A DNA stretch of 64,000 nt from Mucilaginibacter ginsenosidivorans (GTDB lineage: Bacteria; Bacteroidota; Bacteroidia; Sphingobacteriales; Sphingobacteriaceae), in the NCBI RefSeq assembly GCF_007971025.1, contig NZ_CP042436.1, forward strand, positions 2,480,001 through 2,544,000. The letters are read 5' to 3'. Of this stretch, positions 59,714-64,000 are shown piece by piece. The translations under genes and the position numbers were made by a program. The notes below the pieces were generated by a model, which searched no databases, was not told where the DNA came from, and worked only from the letters and a program-made list of their open reading frames with translations. Position 1 is the stretch's first letter. Each line of letters starts with the position of its first letter.

Positions 59714-61987
59714 TTAGAAGAACAACGCCACCCTCAGCTTCGCATAAAACGGTGTTCCCGGGGTAAAGCTCATCTGGTCAACCGGCGCGGTTTCGCTCCT
59801 TAGTTGTGTTACTTCTTCGGCCTCAAACTCGTTCCATCTGGTATTGAGAAGGTTCTCGACAGATAAGCCTATCTCATACCGCTTCTGCGTATAGTTCACT
59901 TTCAGGTCGGTAACATAGTAGCCGTCTGCCACCAGCGAGTAGTTTTCGTTGCCCGGCCGCCTGTGCATATACCGGTAACTGATGCCGCCGTTTATACCAT
60001 TCTCAAATTTAAAATCGAACCCGCCTGTGCTGGTAAAGGTAGGGGCAAGCGGCAGATAACTTTCCCCGCTTGCAGCATCAACCAGCCGCGGTTTGGCCAG
60101 GTTCACATTCAGGTCGGCAAACAGCCACTTAGCCAGCTGGTAACGGGCCGAAAAGTCGATGCCCTCCCTGCGGGTTTTTCCCCCTGGTTCAATGGTGCCG
60201 TCATCCGTATAAACAAACTCCTGCTGCAGGTACAGGTACCAAAGGGCCGCGTTCAGGTATAAGTGCGGTATTGGTTTCCAGTTCAAACCCAGGTCGGCCC
60301 CGTAAGCTGCGGGCAGTATTTGCAGGCGGTTGTTGCCGATAACGGCGCGCGCGTCGTTCGAGTGAAAGCCCTTACCCGCCTTCAGGTAAAACTGAATTTG
60401 GTCGTTGGCAGTATACTGGATATTCACCTTCGGACTGATGATGGCCTTATTTTGCGTGGTATCGTGATAGTTAAAGTGAAGATAGTCAACCCGCGCTCCA
60501 AAATTGATGAGCCATTTTCCTGTTTCCAGCGATTCGTCGATATAAGCGCTTGCGTTATTCTGATGGACATCGCCGCTGTTTATAACATCTAACAGTACAT
60601 TCTGCCTGTTAACGCCTGCATATAAAGCATTGGTTCTATCCGCCCTGTCGCCTACGCCAAAGGTCGATGTTAACGATGCGTTCCCGAAATAACTGCGCTT
60701 ACTCAACCTGCCATTGTAGCCGAACATATCCCTTGTTTCGTTTTGAAATTTTTCGTCGCCGTTCTCGTTGTCCTCGGCAAAAAAAGTTGAGTTCACGTGC
60801 AATCGGAAAGTATAGTGCGTGTAATACAATTGATTTTCCATCGTCCAGTCGTTTTTCAGGTCCGAACTGAGTTTGGCAATCACGTTGGTACGCGTACTTT
60901 TGCCGTTTTGCGCACTGTCTATTGTCCCAAACCGGTTAATAAGCGTGCCCGGAGATGTGGCGGTGTAAATATTCCCCTCGTCACCGATCGCCCTGGTTCC
61001 GTTCGCGACGGCGCGTTCCGGAATTTCTCCTGACGGTATCCAGCTTGTACTGAAGGTAGATGCGCTGAGCGATAATTTATTATTTGACCCCAATTGTTTG
61101 GTGTACTTGCCAAACAGGTTAAAACGCTTGTAGTGTTCCGCTAGTTGGAAAGGGCCATCTGTGTAATTATATTCTCCGGCTACGTAAGCGTTCTCGCCAT
61201 TTTGTTTTGCTTTGGCGCTTAACAGATCGATAACGCCCGCAACGCGGAATGTATTGAACCGGCCACCTTCCAGGCTTATCATGCTATGGTCCAGAGCATC
61301 TTTGGTGGTGTAATTCAAATAACCAGCCGTGGCGAAATCACCGCGTTCTGCATAATAGGGCCCTTTGCCAAAATCATAGGTCGATACGGTCTCGGGGATC
61401 AGGAAGTGAAGGTCGGCGTAACCCTGCCCGTGCACATGCGAAACCATGTTCACCGGCATACCATCCACCGATACTTTAAGGTCGGTGCCGTGGTCGGCGT
61501 CGAAACCCCGCACGAATATTTGTTCGGCCTTGCCGCCGCCCATGTGCTGGGCTATGAAAAGGCCCGGCACCAGCCGCATCAGGTCCTGTGACGAATTCAC
61601 CGGCCGCAGACTCAGGTCGACAGTGCTCAGGGTATGGAACGAATTGGCGCTTAACTGGGGAGAGATCACTACTTCATCCAGGTCGATGGCGCCTTTGGCA
61701 ATAGCTATGGTCATTTTCTGTCCGGCCATACCGCAGGTCATCGACTTTGACCGGCAGCCGATGCAGCTTATCCTGAGGGTAGATGTATCGCTTTTTACCT
61801 GTATCCGGAAATCACCATCCTGGTTGGTAACGGATGTTTTTCCATCGGTATAAATAGTGGCGTATTGTATAGGTTGTTTTGTGGCACTGTCTATCACTTT
61901 CCCTTTTACAAGATGCTGCGCTTTTGCAAACGGCGCGGCGAAAGCTGCGATAATAGCAAGCAGAACCACTTTTTTAAGTGTATTCAT
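59714..61987 (-). CDS. TonB-dependent outer-membrane receptor with Cys-rich N-domain
   Basis: A 757-residue receptor. Signal peptide (VVLLAIIAAFAAPFAKAQ), CarboxypepD-like domain (about 26-100, VKGKVIDSATKQPIQYATIY…), plug (about 110-225, FVRGFDADHGTDLKVSVDGMPV, HVHGQGYADLHFLIPE) and a C-terminal barrel ending LRVALFF. C75, C78 and C85 lie in the N-terminal domain (RISCIGCRSKSMTCGM), unusual for this domain type, where a metal or disulfide role can be imagined. The substrate is unknown. The small gene at 62207 upstream on the same strand encodes another Cys/His-rich secreted protein and may be a partner. Confidence 0.88.
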   Translation of the reverse strand: MNTLKKVVLLAIIAAFAAPFAKAQHLVKGKVIDSATKQPIQYATIYTDGKTSVTNQDGDFRIQVKSDTSTLRISCIGCRSKSMTCGMAGQKMTIAIAKGAIDLDEVVISPQLSANSFHTLSTVDLSLRPVNSSQDLMRLVPGLFIAQHMGGGKAEQIFVRGFDADHGTDLKVSVDGMPVNMVSHVHGQGYADLHFLIPETVSTYDFGKGPYYAERGDFATAGYLNYTTKDALDHSMISLEGGRFNTFRVAGVIDLLSAKAKQNGENAYVAGEYNYTDGPFQLAEHYKRFNLFGKYTKQLGSNNKLSLSASTFSTSWIPSGEIPERAVANGTRAIGDEGNIYTATSPGTLINRFGTIDSAQNGKSTRTNVIAKLSSDLKNDWTMENQLYYTHYTFRLHVNSTFFAEDNENGDEKFQNETRDMFGYNGRLSKRSYFGNASLTSTFGVGDRADRTNALYAGVNRQNVLLDVINSGDVHQNNASAYIDESLETGKWLINFGARVDYLHFNYHDTTQNKAIISPKVNIQYTANDQIQFYLKAGKGFHSNDARAVIGNNRLQILPAAYGADLGLNWKPIPHLYLNAALWYLYLQQEFVYTDDGTIEPGGKTRREGIDFSARYQLAKWLFADLNVNLAKPRLVDAASGESYLPLAPTFTSTGGFDFKFENGINGGISYRYMHRRPGNENYSLVADGYYVTDLKVNYTQKRYEIGLSVENLLNTRWNEFEAEEVTQLRSETAPVDQMSFTPGTPFYAKLRVALFF

Positions 61988-62206
61988 GAATGATATATTA
62001 GTTCACGGGCCGTGGACCCGGATTTAATTAAAAAATCAGTTAACAATATTATTGCGGCTTATTTAAAGCGGATCGCCATTTATATCCGCGGAATAGCGGC
62101 GAGGATTCCCTTAAAACAGCAAACAGATACAATGTTGTACCAAATCCCGTTCGCTTGTAGCGAAATCAAAATAACAGATTAATAAATAAGTCGAAAAGTT
62201 AGCGGA

Positions 62207-62578
62207 TCAACCCAATTGAGGCGGTTGGAAGATGGAACCGTGTCCCTGCGGTAGCTGGATGCGGTTGTTGGGGATGGTCAGCACCATGATAACATGGGTG
62301 AAGAATTTTACCTGGCCCGGGGCCTGGAAATAGGTTTCCTGTACCAGGTTCTTTTGCGCTTCACGCTCGTTCGCGGCTTGTTTTTCGTCGGCTTGCTTCA
62401 GCTTTTTCATTAGGTAACAATGCCCGTTGCAATGCAGCCATGGTCGGCTGCGGTTCTCGCAAAGTTTGGCGGCAATATAATTCCTGTTAAGCTCGAAGCC
62501 CGCGTATACAAAAAAGCGCGAAAAACTACAGCTGACAATGCAAAAGATAAGCAATACGGCTGTGATCCTGTACTTCAT
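62207..62578 (-). CDS. secreted Cys/His-rich small protein beside the TonB receptor
   Basis: The ATG at 62578 (MKYRITAVLLIFCIVSCSF) gives 123 residues; a start six codons earlier is possible. An N-terminal hydrophobic signal or anchor (about 7-18) precedes a cluster with C40, H49, C50, H53 and C54 (KLCENRSRPWLHCNGHCY) and a basic coiled segment (KKLKQADEKQAANEREAQKN). The CxxxC/His pattern resembles metal-binding proteins of Bacteroidota that sit with copper-related receptors, but this is only pattern likeness. It lies 219 bases upstream of the TonB receptor. Confidence 0.62.
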   Translation of the reverse strand: MKYRITAVLLIFCIVSCSFSRFFVYAGFELNRNYIAAKLCENRSRPWLHCNGHCYLMKKLKQADEKQAANEREAQKNLVQETYFQAPGQVKFFTHVIMVLTIPNNRIQLPQGHGSIFQPPQLG

Positions 62579-62652
62579 GGCGCAAAGGTAGGCCACTTTT
62601 TTTATTATACAAGTAATACAGCCGACAAAACAAACCAGGATTTTGCAGGCAT

Positions 62653-62680
62653 AAAAAAACCCGCCGCAAGACGGGTTTTG
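62653..62680 (-). terminator. rho-independent terminator after the first small secreted protein
   Basis: On the minus strand CCCGTC-TTGC-GGCGGG is followed by TTTTTTTATG. It lies just after the stop of the 62705-63076 gene and is a convincing intrinsic terminator. Confidence 0.8.
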
Positions 62681-62704
62681 TGGAAAATTATATAATACCG
62701 GCGC

Positions 62705-63076
62705 TTATTTATCGGTTACCCGCTTCAACGTAGTGTGGAACATCGTTCCCTGGAAATCAAGATCGATGCCACAGGTATCGGCGGCAGGATAATATTTGCC
62801 TTTGTGTGGTATAACAATACCCTGGCTATTGGTAACGCTGAATTTGAATTCGTTCCCGCTTACCTTCCCGCTGTCAATGGTTACTTCGTGGTCCTGCGAT
62901 TCGCCGGTACCGGTTAGTTTATCCCCGTCTATTTTAAAGGTGTAGGTCAGTACAACCTCATTCCCATCGGGGGTAGTTACGCTGCCGCGCCATTTTCCCG
63001 AGAAATCGGCTATGGCTGCCATACAAACTGTTACAAAGCAGAATAACGCTGCCGCAATAAAAATCTTCTTTTTCAT
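62705..63076 (-). CDS. small secreted lipocalin-like paralogue 1
   Basis: A 123-residue secreted protein with signal peptide (KKIFIAAALFCFVTVCMAA) and a beta-rich domain: DFSGKWRGSVTTPDGNEVVL, YTFKIDGDKLTGTGESQDHE, VSGNEFKFSVTNSQGIVIPHKGKYYPAADTCG and MFHTTLKRVTDK. It is closely related to the proteins encoded at 63118-63486 and 63681-64000, in tandem on the same strand. It has no catalytic residue pattern. A binding or inhibitor-like role is possible. Family name uncertain; the lipocalin-like description rests on the GKW start and alternating strands. Confidence 0.72.
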   Translation of the reverse strand: MKKKIFIAAALFCFVTVCMAAIADFSGKWRGSVTTPDGNEVVLTYTFKIDGDKLTGTGESQDHEVTIDSGKVSGNEFKFSVTNSQGIVIPHKGKYYPAADTCGIDLDFQGTMFHTTLKRVTDK

Positions 63077-63117
63077 AGTTTATGTGTTTTGATCAGATGT
63101 TCAACAAAATGGATAGC

Positions 63118-63486
63118 CTATTTATCGTCGCGCAGGAAAGTTACGTGAAATTTGGCCGCGCCCTCTTCGAAATTTAACGAAACGGAATCGCCTGCGGCAA
63201 CGTACTTTCCATACACGGGAATAACATTACCGTCAGGGTCGGTCAGTTTGAATTTAAAGTCGTCGCCGGTTACTTTACCTTCCTGGATGTCGAGCGGATC
63301 GCCTTCGGCCTGGGCAGTGCCGGTTAGTTTTTCGCCGTCTACGTTAAAAACGAGGTGAAAATTATGGTCGTTACCTTCAGGATCTTTTAACGAGCCCTTC
63401 CATTTGCCCGACAAGCCGGCGATAGCCGCCAGGGCCACCGTAACAAAGCAAAGCAATGCCCCGGTAATAAGTGTTTTTCTTTTCAT
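63118..63486 (-). CDS. small secreted lipocalin-like paralogue 2
   Basis: A 122-residue secreted protein with a signal peptide (KTLITGALLCFVTVALAAI) and the same layout as its neighbour: GLSGKWKGSLKDPEGNDHNF, VFNVDGEKLTGTAQAEGDPL, VTGDDFKFKLTDPDGNVIPVYGKYVAAGDSVSLNF and KFHVTFLRDDK. The gap to paralogue 1 is 41 bases and holds no terminator, so the two could be transcribed together. Function unknown. Confidence 0.72.
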   Translation of the reverse strand: MKRKTLITGALLCFVTVALAAIAGLSGKWKGSLKDPEGNDHNFHLVFNVDGEKLTGTAQAEGDPLDIQEGKVTGDDFKFKLTDPDGNVIPVYGKYVAAGDSVSLNFEEGAAKFHVTFLRDDK

Positions 63487-63617
63487 TATTTTCAGTTTTT
63501 AATAAGATGCATGATCGGCCATTTACGTTACATTGTACTGGAAATAAACAGGTTCCGTAACCGGTACTTTCTGCGAACGCAGTCCCGATAACTACAGCCG
63601 GGTGAATTTGAGGTTGG

Positions 63618-63650
63618 AAAAAACCCCTCCGCCGAAAACCGGCGAAGGGG
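63618..63650 (-). terminator. rho-independent terminator after paralogue 3
   Basis: On the minus strand CCCCTTCGCCGG-TTTT-CGGCGGAGGGG is followed by TTTTTTCC. It is a strong stem of about 10 bp just downstream of the stop at 63681. Confidence 0.82.
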
Positions 63651-63680
63651 CACTTTATGAAAACTATTGTAAATGGTTGC

Positions 63681-64000
63681 TTATTTATCCGTAGCGCGTT
63701 TCAGGGTCGAATGCATTATATAGCCCTGGTAATCGATATTCAGGCTGATGGAATCGCCTTCGGCGAAATATTTCCCGCTGTTGATCACTTTTACCCCGTT
63801 AACGTCTATAGCAAAGGAAAGGCTGTCGCTTTTTACTTTTCCCTCTGTCAGGTCAACCGATCCCTGGGGCGAATTGCCCGTGCCGGTCAGTTTATCGCCG
63901 TCAATTTTAAATGTGTAGGCCAATGGGTATTCATTGCCATCGGGTGCTACAAGCGTGCCTTTCCAGCTGCCGTTCAGGTCGGCGAAATACGCAAATACAG
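63681..64000 (-). CDS. small secreted lipocalin-like paralogue 3, 5'-truncated by the window edge
   Basis: The frame is open to the end of the window (…VFAYFADLNGSWKGTLVAPD) and the true start lies beyond 64000; a TTG at 63923 is not the start. The visible part is highly similar to the other two: NGSWKGTLVAPDGNEYP, TFKIDGDKLTGTGNSPQGSV, VKSDSLSFAIDVNGVKVINSGKYFAEGDSISLNI, YIMHSTLKRATDK. It ends 31 bases before a strong terminator. Confidence 0.7.
   Translation of the reverse strand, partial: VFAYFADLNGSWKGTLVAPDGNEYPLAYTFKIDGDKLTGTGNSPQGSVDLTEGKVKSDSLSFAIDVNGVKVINSGKYFAEGDSISLNIDYQGYIMHSTLKRATDK

Overview
The window looks like a chromosomal stretch of a Bacteroidota bacterium of the Sphingobacteriaceae type, probably Mucilaginibacter-like. 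The grounds are the many secreted and lipoprotein genes, a CarboxypepD-plug TonB receptor, a SPOR/HU-like protein beside TolQR/TonB genes, GH29/GH130/GH27 sugar genes, FtsX-type permeases, TAnnTTTG-like promoter boxes and weak ribosome binding sites. Base composition is moderate (mid-40s % G+C by eye) with a few AT-rich islands. I see no rRNA, tRNA, CRISPR array, integrase, transposase or phage module. The genus is an inference; no database search was possible.

Layout. 1-2.5 kb: the end of an alpha/beta hydrolase, then two stand-alone receiver-domain proteins alternating with two tiny paralogous double-CxxC proteins. 2.5-13.2 kb: a DUF922-type HExxH protein, then a same-strand run of TPR protein, outer-membrane barrel, HU/SPOR protein, TolQ/ExbB, TolR/ExbD, TonB-like protein and FolC, which reads as one envelope-energising module. 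13.3-24.7 kb: mixed metabolism and secreted proteins (rhodanese, lipocalin-like, HxlR regulator with aldo-keto reductase, a frameshifted Gfo/Idh/MocA gene, nucleoside phosphorylase, C39-like lipoprotein, AI-2E-type permease, cyclic-nucleotide phosphodiesterase, sterol-desaturase-like enzyme). 24.7-27.8 kb: an alpha-L-fucosidase, dehydrogenase and Dabb cluster. 28-36.4 kb: M28 peptidase, a third receiver protein, a TlpA-like protein, gluconate uptake plus 6-phosphogluconate dehydrogenase, a ParE-type toxin-antitoxin pair and an MFS exporter. 36.6-37.7 kb: an AT-rich 'polyvalent' kinase-like gene between two ~150-bp direct repeats. 37.7-48.3 kb: an FtsX permease, a sigma factor/anti-sigma-like/ClpP operon, a broken dihydrofolate-reductase-family gene, an SPFH/flotillin protein and an mlaEFD lipid-transport operon. 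48.6-55.6 kb: AraC regulator, SSS symporter, GH130 phosphorylase, mannobiose/cellobiose 2-epimerase and GH27 alpha-galactosidase, a galactomannan-oligosaccharide route. 55.7-64 kb: small hypotheticals, an MFS carrier, VapBC, a DUF3179 protein, a TonB receptor with a Cys/His-rich small secreted protein, and three tandem paralogous small secreted proteins.

The most unusual signal lies between genes. At least four repeat families sit at gene 3' ends. (i) Imperfect inverted repeats built from degenerate ~10-mers such as GGTCAATAGT start on or within a few bases of stop codons at six places. (ii) A ~149-bp element has GTTGACTCACCC/GGGTGAGTCAAC ends and internal hairpins, and one stem shows a compensatory base-pair change between copies. 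(iii) A ~92-bp palindromic element fills two convergent intergenic gaps. (iv) A ~150-bp element brackets the kinase-like gene. Two genes are visibly broken: a one-base loss in a C tract at 16259-16265 and an in-frame TAG at 42189-42191.
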